Positions 41,922 through 50,155 of a stretch of DNA of 64,000 nucleotides are shown here, piece by piece. The notes below the pieces were generated by a model. That model did not search any database. It worked only from the letters and a program-made list of their open reading frames with translations, and was not told the DNA's origin. This DNA is from JBBQVS01 sp964250805. Lineage in GTDB: Bacteria > Chloroflexota > Ktedonobacteria > Ktedonobacterales > Ktedonobacteraceae. A program made the position numbers and the translations under genes. Every line of letters starts with the position of its first letter. Position 1 is the first letter of the stretch. Location: assembly GCA_964250805.1 (NCBI GenBank), contig CAXUHG010000002.1, positions 97,207-161,206 of the forward strand. Direction: 5' to 3'.

Positions 41922-43094
41922 CTACTTGGAGACTTTGTTGGTAGTGTTGCGCCAGTTTACAGTGGGAGCAATCAAGTGCGGATCAATGCGGTCTCTGTAT
42001 TCCAACGCTAGTTTCATGAGCGACTCAAGCACGGTGTCTGAAAGCAGATGCGGCTCAAGGCCAAGTTCGAGCAACCCAGTGTGAGTTGCATTATAGTAGT
42101 GTTGCTCTTGCTCGACGCGAGGGTTGGGCAAGTAATTCACGTCTACACGTAATCCACGCTTCTGACTCTGCTTGACCACGATTTCCGACAGTTCGTTGAG
42201 CGAAAACTGCTCGGTAATCTGGTTGAACACACGGTAATCGCCCGCTTTTGGCTCGGACAACGCCACTAGCTCGATACAACGTATCGTATCACGAACGTTG
42301 ATATAGCCCCGTGTCTGTCCACCTTTGCCATAAACTGTAAGAGGATAGCCAGCAGCAGATTGTACACAGAAACGATTTAGTGCCGTACCATAGATTTGGT
42401 CGTAATCAAAACGCGTTGCCAGACGCGGGTCACGCATTGTTTCATCGGTCTCAACGCCATACACAACGCCTTGATTAAGATCGGTGGCACGGATACCCCA
42501 GACCTTACAGCAGAACATGATGTTGTGACTATCATGAACTTTTGAAAGATGATAAAAGGAGCCTGGTTGCTTAGGAAAAGGGAGGACATCCGAGCGGCCT
42601 TTATGATGAATCTCAATAAAGCCCTCTTCGATGTCGATATTGGGCGTGCCGTACTCCCCCATCGTGCCTAGCTTGATAAGGTGACAATCCGGGGCGAAGT
42701 CCTTGATGGCATAGAGAACGTTGAGCGTTCCTACGACATTGTTGGTCTGCGTATAGACGGCGTGCTTGCGATCAATCATAGAGTAAGGGGCAGAGCGTTG
42801 CTCCGCGAAGTGGATGACCGCTTCTGGCTGAAACGACTGGAACACAGAGGATAGAAGGTCGTAGTCCATCGCATCGCCAATATGCACATCGATAGTTTTT
42901 CCCGAAACCTCTTTCCACACCTCGACACGCTTTTGAAGGGTCTCAATAGGGACGAGGCTATCAAAGCCTTGCTCTAAATCGAAGTAGCGGCGTGTAAGAT
43001 TATCGAAAATGGCAACTTCATGACCTTGCTGTGAAAGGTACAACGATTGAGGCCAGCCAAGATATCCATCGCCTCCAAGGATAAGAATACGCAT
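41922..43094 (-). CDS. sqdB: UDP-sulfoquinovose synthase
   Basis: 390 residues of the extended SDR family. MRILILGGDGYLGWPQSLYL is the NAD site; HFAEQRSAPYSMIDR, KLGTMGEYGTPNIDIEEGF and FYHLSKVHDSHN (with the Tyr-x-x-x-Lys) are specific to SqdB/SQD1. It converts UDP-glucose and sulfite to UDP-sulfoquinovose, the head-group donor of the sulfolipid SQDG. ATG 43094 has GGGAG six bases upstream. Sulfolipid genes are best known in phototrophs but occur in other bacteria. No GT4-type SqdX is in the window; the convergent GT28 gene is the only nearby candidate. Confidence 0.92.
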   Translation of the reverse strand: MRILILGGDGYLGWPQSLYLSQQGHEVAIFDNLTRRYFDLEQGFDSLVPIETLQKRVEVWKEVSGKTIDVHIGDAMDYDLLSSVFQSFQPEAVIHFAEQRSAPYSMIDRKHAVYTQTNNVVGTLNVLYAIKDFAPDCHLIKLGTMGEYGTPNIDIEEGFIEIHHKGRSDVLPFPKQPGSFYHLSKVHDSHNIMFCCKVWGIRATDLNQGVVYGVETDETMRDPRLATRFDYDQIYGTALNRFCVQSAAGYPLTVYGKGGQTRGYINVRDTIRCIELVALSEPKAGDYRVFNQITEQFSLNELSEIVVKQSQKRGLRVDVNYLPNPRVEQEQHYYNATHTGLLELGLEPHLLSDTVLESLMKLALEYRDRIDPHLIAPTVNWRNTTNKVSK

Positions 43095-43346
43095 GTTTAC
43101 TCCCAAAAAAGTTGTTTCTGACGCTGGTACGAATGAAAACGACTAAACGTGTCAAACATTGCCTTTAAGCAAGGTGGAGAGACGTTCCATCTCACACTTG
43201 CTGCTCATCGACGACCGCCTGCTTTTGTCACGTATCGTACCACCCAATATGATACCCCCAGATGAATAAAATTTCATATTTTCATCACGAAGACACATGA
43301 TAAAATGAAACTGATGTTATCCACAATAAGCCAGGAGAGATGAGAG

Positions 43347-44762
43347 ATGAGTCAATTTCGTGAGGATCGCTACTTTTCATCGGAGCCAACGCAACGCAAC
43401 ATTGCACGTAGCCTCTATGCACAGGTACAGCGATTACCGCTTATTTGTCCACATGGACATGTCGATCCGCGTTTGCTAGCTGCTGATACCTATACATGGG
43501 GCACACCTGTTGACCTGTTGATTATTCCCGATCACTACATTTTTCGTATGCTCTACTCGCAAGGCATTCCGCTGGAACAGTTAGGCATTCGGCGCAAAGA
43601 TGGCGGAGCGATAGAAGAGGACCATCGTAAAATCTGGCAAACGGTCTGTGACACATGGTATCTCTTTCGCGGCACACCTTCATCGCTCTGGTTACAGGAT
43701 GAGCTACACGATATTTTTGGTGTTGAGGCAAAACTGAACTCAAAGAACGCTCAAGCTATCTATGACCAGATCGCAGAGAAATTGCAGCAACCAGAATTTC
43801 AGCCGCGCCGCCTCTTCGAGCGTTTCAATATCGAGGTGCTGGCAACGACTGATGCCGCAACCGATACGCTTACATATCACAAGCAAATTCGGGAATCAGA
43901 CTGGTCGGCACGTATTCTTCCTACGTTTCGCCCTGATTCAGTAGTCAACATCGACACAGTACAGTATGCAGAGAACATTGAAGTGTTAAGTCGAGTGTCC
44001 GGTATTGAAGTCATGAATTATCGTACCTATATCTCGGCACTTGAACAGAGACGGCACTTTTTCAAAGAGATGGGAGCAACCGCAACCGATTCTGCAGCGC
44101 GAACAGCTTATACCGAGCGACTCAGTGCTTCTGAGGCAGAGGCTATCTTTCAACGTGCGTTACATGATAGTGCAAGCACTAGTGATGCACAACGCTTTAC
44201 AGGCCATATGCTGATTGAGATGGCGCGTATGAGTGTTGAGGATGGGTTGGTCATGCAGCTACATATAGGTAGTTACCGCGACCATAATGCAACGCTCTTC
44301 ACCCAATTCGGCAAAGACGTGGGAGCGGACATTCCTACCGCTAGCGAATTCACGCACAATCTCAAGCCGTTACTTGATCTCTATGGGAATGAACGCACCC
44401 TGAAAATCATTGTGTTCAATCTTGATGAGACTGTATATAGTCGTGAACTCGCGCCGCTTGCCGGGCACTACCCCGCCTTGCGGTTGGGACCGCCCTGGTG
44501 GTTTTTCGATAGCCTCAACGGAATACATCGCTACTTCGAGAACGTGGTGGAGACGGCAGGTATTTACAATACGGTAGGCTTCAACGATGACACGCGTGCA
44601 TATCCATCAATTCCAGCACGTCACGACCTATGGCGGCGGGCCAGTAGTGATTGGCTGGCGGGACTTGTCACGCGAAATATCGTTGACGAAGAGGATGCCC
44701 ACGAAATGGTGCAAGATATGGCGTATCGTTTGGCGAAACAGGCGTATAACCTGGAGAGATGA
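43347..44762 (+). CDS. uxaC: Glucuronate isomerase
   Basis: 471 residues. PLICPHGHVDPRLLAADTYTW supplies the N-terminal metal-binding histidines of this amidohydrolase-fold family. Other UxaC blocks are YSQGIPLEQLG, TDAATDTLTYHKQI, LRLGPPWWFFDSLNG and VGFNDDTRAYPSIPARHD. It interconverts D-glucuronate and D-fructuronate (or galacturonate/tagaturonate). AGGAGAG precedes the ATG. No other hexuronate gene (uxaB, uxuA, kdgK) is next to it, so it stands alone here between the sulfolipid gene and a DsbA-like gene. Confidence 0.95.
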   Translation: MSQFREDRYFSSEPTQRNIARSLYAQVQRLPLICPHGHVDPRLLAADTYTWGTPVDLLIIPDHYIFRMLYSQGIPLEQLGIRRKDGGAIEEDHRKIWQTVCDTWYLFRGTPSSLWLQDELHDIFGVEAKLNSKNAQAIYDQIAEKLQQPEFQPRRLFERFNIEVLATTDAATDTLTYHKQIRESDWSARILPTFRPDSVVNIDTVQYAENIEVLSRVSGIEVMNYRTYISALEQRRHFFKEMGATATDSAARTAYTERLSASEAEAIFQRALHDSASTSDAQRFTGHMLIEMARMSVEDGLVMQLHIGSYRDHNATLFTQFGKDVGADIPTASEFTHNLKPLLDLYGNERTLKIIVFNLDETVYSRELAPLAGHYPALRLGPPWWFFDSLNGIHRYFENVVETAGIYNTVGFNDDTRAYPSIPARHDLWRRASSDWLAGLVTRNIVDEEDAHEMVQDMAYRLAKQAYNLER

Positions 44763-44789
44763 AGATACCAATAAAGAGGTTGCATCAGT

Positions 44790-44819
44790 TTGACATATTC
44801 CTCTCCTAGAGCATATGCT
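44790..44819 (+). promoter_or_regulatory. Promoter before the DsbA-like gene
   Basis: TTGACA, 18-base spacer, TATGCT, about 70 bases upstream of the start codon. Confidence 0.55.
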
Positions 44820-44889
44820 ACACTTACTATACTTTTCTTAGTGAGTAGCAAGCAATTCGTAAGACAACGCATACGTTCTTAGAGAGGAT

Positions 44890-45528
44890 ATGGATTTCAT
44901 GGCGACACAAGATGCACAAACACCTGTACACATCAATTTCCACTTCGATCCGCTGTGCCCCCTTGCGTGGCGCACAGCTCTATGGGTGCGCGAAGTACGC
45001 GGACAGAGACCAGTTAACGTAACTTGGCGTCTCTTTAGCCTGGAAATTGTCAACCGCAAAGAGGGAGCCGAGCCGAACTATGACGTGGGCTGGACTGCTC
45101 TACGTACTCTTGCTCTCGCACGGCGAAAGCATGGTAACGAGGCGGTAGAGAAACTCTATATCGCGCTAGGCAATGCACAGCACGGGCGAAAAGAGGGCAT
45201 TGGTCAACAAGCCGTTGTCGAGGCATGTGCGAAAGAGGCTGGTCTTGATGAAGGCTTTGTGGCGAAAGCTCTTGCCGATGAAAGCACTCTTCAGGACGTG
45301 ATTAACGATCATGAAGAGGCTGTGCAACGCTATCACGCCTTTGGTGTGCCTACCATCGCTCTCGAAGGGTCTGATGTCGGTTACTACGGACCAATCATCA
45401 ACACCGTCCCTCATGGTGAAGAGGCGGGCGAGTTATGGGATTATACAGCGTATGCCCTACGAACTCCAAACATTTTTGAACTCAAACGCGATAGAGCCGC
45501 CGCCGAGTGGGGGCCAGTCTCTGCATAA
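44890..45528 (+). CDS. DsbA-family thioredoxin-like protein with a single active-site Cys
   Basis: 212 residues. The N-terminal INFHFDPLCPLAWRTALWV places the thioredoxin active site at C-P-L-A: the second cysteine is replaced by Ala. FGVPTIALEG supplies the cis-proline. The pattern F-D-P-x-C-P-x-A-W followed by W-R-L-F-S-L resembles the Rv2466c-type nitroreductase subgroup of DsbA proteins, which works with a low-molecular-weight thiol; that link is an inference. No export signal is visible. AGAGAGG is close before ATG 44890; ATG 44899 is an alternative start. Confidence 0.8.
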   Translation: MDFMATQDAQTPVHINFHFDPLCPLAWRTALWVREVRGQRPVNVTWRLFSLEIVNRKEGAEPNYDVGWTALRTLALARRKHGNEAVEKLYIALGNAQHGRKEGIGQQAVVEACAKEAGLDEGFVAKALADESTLQDVINDHEEAVQRYHAFGVPTIALEGSDVGYYGPIINTVPHGEEAGELWDYTAYALRTPNIFELKRDRAAAEWGPVSA

Positions 45529-45531
45529 AAT

Positions 45532-45564
45532 GAGAATGATGTGCATTTTTTGCACGTCATTCTC
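45532..45564. terminator. Terminator between convergent dsbA-like and hicA genes
   Basis: GAGAATGATGTGCA pairs with TGCACGTCATTCTC (one G-U pair) around a five-base T loop and is followed by TTTCTCC. Confidence 0.75.
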
Positions 45565-45570
45565 TTTCTC

Positions 45571-45798
45571 CTACAGTAACTTTAGAAATTGGTCTACATC
45601 CAGTCGTGCTTGTCTGAGAATTCCAGCTAAAGTTCCTATTTTTACAGGGCGATGCGCTGGAACAGTAATTTTCAATACTTCGTCACCAATATGCTTTTGT
45701 AGCCGAATATGGCTCCCTTTCTGGCGCACAACAGTCCAACCACCTCGCTGTACTGCCTTAATAATCTGAACGTAAGACAAGCTAGGTATCTTACTCAA
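45571..45798 (-). CDS. hicA: HicA-family toxin
   Basis: 75 residues of the YcfA/HicA double-stranded RNA-binding-like fold: VQIIKAVQRGGWTVVRQKGSHIRL with the catalytic His in G-S-H, then TVPAHRPVKIGTLAGILRQA. HicA toxins cleave mRNA. The start overlaps the stop of the hicB-like gene by four bases (ATGA), which indicates coupled translation with the antitoxin made first. Confidence 0.9.
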   Translation of the reverse strand: MSKIPSLSYVQIIKAVQRGGWTVVRQKGSHIRLQKHIGDEVLKITVPAHRPVKIGTLAGILRQARLDVDQFLKLL

Positions 45799-45998
45799 AT
45801 TTCGATCTCCTGAGTAACAGCTCGTTCATCGGCTACCCAATCGTCTTCGACAGGCTCTAAATAAAGCTCTATCGCTTCTTTAATATTGGAAAGTGCTTCT
45901 TCCCTCGTATCACCTTCGCTGATACACCCAGGAAGAGATGGCACGAATGCAGTATAACCGCCCTCTTCACTCGGCTCAAGAACTATCTTGAATCTCAT
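45795..45998 (-). CDS. hicB: HicB-family antitoxin (short form)
   Basis: 67 residues. The degenerate RNase H-like HicB domain is clear: FKIVLEPSEEGGYTAFVPSL, PGCISEGDTREEALSNI and EAIELYLEP. There is no separate C-terminal helix-turn-helix or ribbon-helix-helix domain, so it may rely on another way of DNA binding, or not bind DNA. GAGGAGATAG precedes the ATG. It lies 21 bases downstream (in transcription order, after) the aminotransferase coordinates on the same strand but is read before hicA. Confidence 0.9.
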   Translation of the reverse strand: MRFKIVLEPSEEGGYTAFVPSLPGCISEGDTREEALSNIKEAIELYLEPVEDDWVADERAVTQEIEI

Positions 45999-46019
45999 AC
46001 ATCTATCTCCTCACATCAT

Positions 46020-47192
46020 TTATGCATGCTTCTTTAGGAAACGTTCGATACGCACCAATGCCTCTTCAATTTTATTAGCGGCGGTACAGTAGGCACAGCG
46101 AATGTAGCCAGTGCCAGCCTCACCAAATGAGCTACCGGGGACAGCGGCGATCTGCTCTTCCATCAGCAGCTTTTCGACGAATTCGTCGTCGGTCATGCCT
46201 GTATGCTGAATTGAGGGGAAGGCGTAGAAGGCTCCACGCGGCTCATTGCATGGTAATCCAATACGGTTGAGGCCGTCAACGAGCATGCGACCACGACGTG
46301 CATAGTCATCGCGCATCATCAGCACATCATCTTCGCCATGACGAAGAGCCTCTAATGCTGCTTCTTGCGCCGCTGTACCTGCACACATGATGGCGTACTG
46401 ATGAACTTTAAGCATTGCTTCGAGAATGTGTGGCGGAGCGGCGACATAGCCAACGCGCCATCCAGTCATGGCATACGCCTTCGAGAAGCCGTCAAGGAGC
46501 AGCGTTCGCGCTTGCATGCCAGGGAGAGATGCTATACTCACATGCTCCGTATTGTAGACAAGGCGGCTATAGACTTCATCGGAGGCGACAATCAGGTCGT
46601 GTTCGACCGCAAGTTTGGCAATGGCCTCTAACTCCTCGTGGGGAATAACGGCTCCGGTTGGATTATTGGGATTGCCGAGCAGAATCATCTTGGTACGTGG
46701 CGTGATGGCGGCGGCAATATCAGCGGCACGTATGGCGAAGTTATATTGGGCGTAGGTTGGTACAGGTACGGGAACGCCACCTGAGAAGATAATATCAGCT
46801 TCATATGCAACATAGCCGGGGTCGGGTGAAATGACTTCATCACCTGGATCAATCAGAGTACGCATCGCAAGGTCAACGCCTTCGCTCACGCCAACGGTGA
46901 CGAGCAGTTGCGTTTTAGGATCATAAGTCAGTCCATAGCGACGGTGCAACATAGACGCAATCTCTTCGCGCAATTCAATTATGCCATAATTCGAGGTATA
47001 ACGAGTGTGGCCTTGCTCGATAGAGTGAATCCCTGCCTGTCGAATATGCTCTGGCGTCACAAAATCCGGCTCACCAATGCTGAGCGAAATAACGTCCGGC
47101 ATGGTGTTGATGATATCAAAAAATCTGCGAATGCCTGATGGCCTTACCTTGAGAACGCGTTGCGCCAGCACCTCACGTTTGACTGTAGCCAT
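46020..47192 (-). CDS. Class I/II PLP-dependent aminotransferase
   Basis: 390 residues from ATG 47192, behind AAGGGG; a longer frame begins 27 bases earlier. The fold-type I landmarks are present: SIGEPDFVTPEHIR, ILLGNPNNPTGAVIPHEEL, SDEVYSRLVYN, the PLP-lysine in LDGFSKAYAMTGWRVGY, and the C-terminal arginine in YIRCAYCTA. It resembles the aspartate/aromatic aminotransferase group (AspC/PatA-like) used in amino acid biosynthesis. Transcription order puts this gene after hicBA is not possible: it is upstream of hicB on the minus strand, so read-through from it into hicBA is possible. Confidence 0.9.
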   Translation of the reverse strand: MATVKREVLAQRVLKVRPSGIRRFFDIINTMPDVISLSIGEPDFVTPEHIRQAGIHSIEQGHTRYTSNYGIIELREEIASMLHRRYGLTYDPKTQLLVTVGVSEGVDLAMRTLIDPGDEVISPDPGYVAYEADIIFSGGVPVPVPTYAQYNFAIRAADIAAAITPRTKMILLGNPNNPTGAVIPHEELEAIAKLAVEHDLIVASDEVYSRLVYNTEHVSIASLPGMQARTLLLDGFSKAYAMTGWRVGYVAAPPHILEAMLKVHQYAIMCAGTAAQEAALEALRHGEDDVLMMRDDYARRGRMLVDGLNRIGLPCNEPRGAFYAFPSIQHTGMTDDEFVEKLLMEEQIAAVPGSSFGEAGTGYIRCAYCTAANKIEEALVRIERFLKKHA

Positions 47193-47226
47193 AAAAGACC
47201 CCTTTCCCTTTTCCCCCAAGATACGA

Positions 47227-47246
47227 GAGGAAACAAGAATAGCGCA
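47227..47246 (+). repeat. 20-bp direct repeat, copy 1
   Basis: GAGGAAACAAGAATAGCGCA. The identical 20 bases occur at 49297-49316 in the same orientation. The two copies flank the small 54-codon gene and the secreted glycosidase-like gene. Confidence 0.8.
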
Positions 47247-47358
47247 TCATGGTGTATATCGTATATGCACTATGATAGCGCATACAGTAGAAGAAAAAAA
47301 CAAAAGCCTCTTCCTCTCTTTATGAGTCTAACTTTATCATACTTTAGGAAGAGTGACA

Positions 47359-47523
47359 ATGCGCCAAAGAGATGTAATTGCAACACAAAAAGCAGTCCAA
47401 TTTCTTGAACAGCGACACAAGGTACGTTTGGACACCGATAGAGGAGCTAGTTTATTGCTATCTTTGGTTGAGAAATCTTTACTTCCTTTGGTACTAAACT
47501 ACCAAAGTAGAACAAACGTATAG
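47359..47523 (+). CDS. Possible 54-residue protein
   Basis: ATG 47359 to TAG 47523, with AGGAAGAG five bases before the ATG. The translation opens MRQRDVIATQKAVQFLEQRH and continues with a hydrophobic C-terminal half (SLLLSLVEKSLLPLVLNY). I recognise no family. The good ribosome site and helical, charged-then-hydrophobic pattern favour a real gene, but it is short and could be chance. The rest of the 474-base stretch between the aminotransferase and the secreted protein holds only a hairpin and the direct repeat. Confidence 0.4.
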   Translation: MRQRDVIATQKAVQFLEQRHKVRLDTDRGASLLLSLVEKSLLPLVLNYQSRTNV

Positions 47524-47610
47524 ACACCGCTACATATAGCTGCTATATCTAAAACTTAGAGTCATTCTTAATTCCTATAAACATTTTATAGCATTTATGA
47601 ATGATTGACC

Positions 47611-47634
47611 GGAACGCGAACTTTGTCGCGTTCC
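47611..47634. other. Leader stem-loop before the secreted protein gene
   Basis: GGAACGCGA pairs perfectly with TCGCGTTCC around a six-base loop. TTTTT follows nine bases later at about 47644, ahead of the ATG at 47666. It may be an upstream terminator or leader element. Confidence 0.45.
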
Positions 47635-47665
47635 CCGTGTTCGTTTTTAATCGCTTCTTGGAAAC

Positions 47666-49093
47666 ATGGAGTACAACGTGAAATTATATAAAAGACTGAG
47701 ACCTCATCGACTAGTCGTTTTTTCGTCACTGTGCGCGGCACTGCTGCTTTTGGGCATTGTCGTTCAACAAGTGATACTTCAAGGAGGAGCCACCGATGCA
47801 CGGGCAAATCTCGCGCCCAAGTTGCCCTCGCTTTCCTTAACACCTCATGCGAAGAGTACAACATCTACACTAGGAGCAATACCACCAGGCTTTCCACACT
47901 ATTTTAGTTTTGGAGTGATGAATGCTCCTGGTGCTGTTGCTGATCTGAATGCAATGCGTACAAACAATAATACAAAGTTTGCTTCGCGCTACCAATATCT
48001 CGGCGGTGGCGTCAATACAGGTATAGGTTGGGAGACATGGAATAAGCCACAAGGACAGTTTGCCTCGAATTATCTAACAGAAAGTGACAAGAATGGCTAC
48101 GTGCCCACTTTTGTCTACTATGAGATGTGTAATTCTAATGGGTCACAACCTGGCTCAAACTGCCCAGGGCATGATTTACAACAGGATACCGCAAACATTG
48201 TTAATCCATCGACGATGAACGCTTATTATGCTAACTGGGTCTTACTGCTCAAGCAGATCAAAGCGTTTAAAAAGCCAGCGGTGGTGATTGTCGAACCTGA
48301 CCTGTGGGGCTTTTTACAGTACAGCTCGAAAGGGGGGGATGATGCTGCGAAACTTCCAGCGAGCGTTAGTTCTTCGGGCTATGGCGACGCTGCACGCTTC
48401 CCTAATACCGTACAAGGTTTTGCCTGGGCGTTGTTGCACATGCGAGACGTTTATGCACCCAACGCTGTGCTGACACTTCATGCATCATTGTGGGCAACTG
48501 GAGCGGATATTGCCGTCGATACACGTGCCAATTTAGATGTGAATAACATGGCAATGCGCGAAGCAAAGTTTCTCAATAGTGCCGGATTGGTGGGAAACCC
48601 AGCGGGTGTCTCAAAGTGGAACTTGCTCTCAAATGATGTTGCCGATTATGACTCAGCGCAGCCTGGAGGACGCTCCTGGTGGGATCGCTACAATAAGACC
48701 TTTCCGAATTTCACACGCTATCTCTCTTTCATCAGTATGCTGAGTCAAGCTACCAAACAGCGAGTGGTCATCTGGCAAATTCCAGAAGGCAATCAGTACT
48801 TTGAAACTATGAATAATTCCCCAGGACACTACCAGGATACTCGTGCCGAGTATATCATGAATCATATTAGTGACTTTGCCAAGGCAGGAATCATAGCAGT
48901 CCTGTTTGGTCCTGGAAACGGGGGAACAACGAACATAGATACGATGAAAGATGGTGTAACCAATTCTGCACCAATTAGTAGCTATGAATGTACACATTGC
49001 AATACGCACGTAAGCACATATGCAGATGATGATGGCGGCTACTTACGCATCTTCATCGGTCAGTATATGAAGCATCCTTTACCTATTGCTTGA
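47666..49093 (+). CDS. Secreted or membrane-anchored glycosidase-like protein
   Basis: 475 residues. A basic N-terminus and hydrophobic helix (VVFSSLCAALLLLGIVVQQVIL) direct export; a Ser/Thr-rich linker (LTPHAKSTTSTLG) leads to a globular domain. Strand-like blocks such as GYVPTFVYYEM, AVVIVEPDLWGFLQ, NAVLTLHASLWATGADI, KQRVVIWQIPEGN and AGIIAVLFGPGNGG suggest a TIM-barrel glycoside hydrolase, with acidic residues at strand ends (E in VEPD, E in IPEG). I cannot assign a GH family. Cys pairs at CNSNGSQPGSNC and CTHC may be disulfides. It is flanked by copies of a 20-bp direct repeat. Confidence 0.6.
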   Translation: MEYNVKLYKRLRPHRLVVFSSLCAALLLLGIVVQQVILQGGATDARANLAPKLPSLSLTPHAKSTTSTLGAIPPGFPHYFSFGVMNAPGAVADLNAMRTNNNTKFASRYQYLGGGVNTGIGWETWNKPQGQFASNYLTESDKNGYVPTFVYYEMCNSNGSQPGSNCPGHDLQQDTANIVNPSTMNAYYANWVLLLKQIKAFKKPAVVIVEPDLWGFLQYSSKGGDDAAKLPASVSSSGYGDAARFPNTVQGFAWALLHMRDVYAPNAVLTLHASLWATGADIAVDTRANLDVNNMAMREAKFLNSAGLVGNPAGVSKWNLLSNDVADYDSAQPGGRSWWDRYNKTFPNFTRYLSFISMLSQATKQRVVIWQIPEGNQYFETMNNSPGHYQDTRAEYIMNHISDFAKAGIIAVLFGPGNGGTTNIDTMKDGVTNSAPISSYECTHCNTHVSTYADDDGGYLRIFIGQYMKHPLPIA

Positions 49094-49219
49094 AACCGTC
49101 TGTCTCTACACAAAACTCTTGAGCCGTGTTTTGCTGGAACTCGCTTCTACTGCATTCTCTAATACATGCACACTTGCGTCGTGAGACATAGTTGTAGTGA
49201 TGAGAAAGCTATAAGTAGT

Positions 49220-49281
49220 GAAGCAGACGAGAGAGAAAGTCACTCGATCATGATCGAGTGACTTTCTCTCTCGTCTGCTTC
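49220..49281. terminator. Perfect 62-bp palindrome
   Basis: Two 31-base arms, exact reverse complements with no loop, from GAAGCAGACGAGAGAGAAAG to CTCTCGTCTGCTTC, about 130 bases after the secreted protein gene. It probably acts as a terminator, though the symmetry is unusually perfect. Confidence 0.65.
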
Positions 49282-49296
49282 TTGTTCGTTTCTCTC

Positions 49297-49316
49297 GAGG
49301 AAACAAGAATAGCGCA
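49297..49316 (+). repeat. 20-bp direct repeat, copy 2
   Basis: Identical to 47227-47246 (GAGGAAACAAGAATAGCGCA), here 63 bases before the start of the NmrA-like reductase gene. Confidence 0.8.
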
Positions 49317-49378
49317 CGGGTGGCTTCTTCCGAGATGAGAAGCCCTTACCTTGGTAAGAAGAGCAAAGGAGAAAGAGC

Positions 49379-50059
49379 ATGCCACAAGAGATTCTTGTCA
49401 TTGGTGGCACGGGACAAACAGGTCGCCATATCGTGCAAAAACTTCCGCAACATGGATATGCAGCACGAGTACTTGCACGTCATCCAAGCGAGGCACAGGA
49501 GCAATTCGCTTCGCAGACCAAAATCATTGCAGGCGATATCACGCAAACAGCAAGCGTCACAAACGCAATGCAAGATGTCGCGGGCTGTATCATTATCGTC
49601 GAGTCCGCCAATTCTGACTCAGCCCCTAATAGCCCAGAACGTGTTCACTACGAAGGAACACAACATGTACTTGCAGCGGCGGCGGGACGCATGGTACATA
49701 TTGTACTAGTAACGCAGATTTACGTCACGCGCCCAGAACGCTATCCAGAGGTACGTAACATCATTCATTGGCGCGGTCTCGCTGAACAAGTTGTCCGCGC
49801 AAGTAGCCTACCTTATACAATTGTACGTCCCAGTTGGCTTACCAATGAACCAGGAGGTCGAGAGGCGATTCGTTTTGAGCAAGGTGATACGGGAGACGGG
49901 CAAATCAGCCGTGAGGATGTCGCAGAGGCGTGTGTCCAATCGTTGCTCGCTCCTGAAGCACAAGGTAAAACCTTCGAGATATATAACGAACAAGGACAGC
50001 CACCGCAAGCGTGGAGTACTGTATTTCGTCAACTAGTAGGAGATGTTCAACATCAATAA
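49379..50059 (+). CDS. NAD(P)-binding NmrA-like / SDR protein
   Basis: 226 residues. The Rossmann start ILVIGGTGQTGRHIVQKLPQHG is intact, followed by VLARHPSEAQEQF (nucleotide-specificity arginine) and YTIVRPSWLTNEPGG, as in atypical SDR-a5/YwnB-like proteins. REDVAEACVQSLLAPEAQGKTFEIYNE is the usual C-terminal block. The substrate is unknown; homologues act as quinone reductases, flavin-like reductases or redox sensors. GGAGAAAGAG precedes the ATG. It has its own hairpin downstream and so looks monocistronic. Confidence 0.85.
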   Translation: MPQEILVIGGTGQTGRHIVQKLPQHGYAARVLARHPSEAQEQFASQTKIIAGDITQTASVTNAMQDVAGCIIIVESANSDSAPNSPERVHYEGTQHVLAAAAGRMVHIVLVTQIYVTRPERYPEVRNIIHWRGLAEQVVRASSLPYTIVRPSWLTNEPGGREAIRFEQGDTGDGQISREDVAEACVQSLLAPEAQGKTFEIYNEQGQPPQAWSTVFRQLVGDVQHQ

Positions 50060-50069
50060 GAAGCGAAAT

Positions 50070-50099
50070 GATGGCAACATGAAGATGGATGTTGCCATC
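50070..50099 (+). terminator. Stem-loop after the NmrA-like gene
   Basis: GATGGCAACAT pairs with ATGTTGCCATC around an eight-base loop, ten bases after the stop. No strong U-tract follows. Confidence 0.5.
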
Positions 50100-50155
50100 G
50101 AATTAGCTCATCCATCTACCTACACCTTGTATTAAAGAATGGATACATTCGGCAT

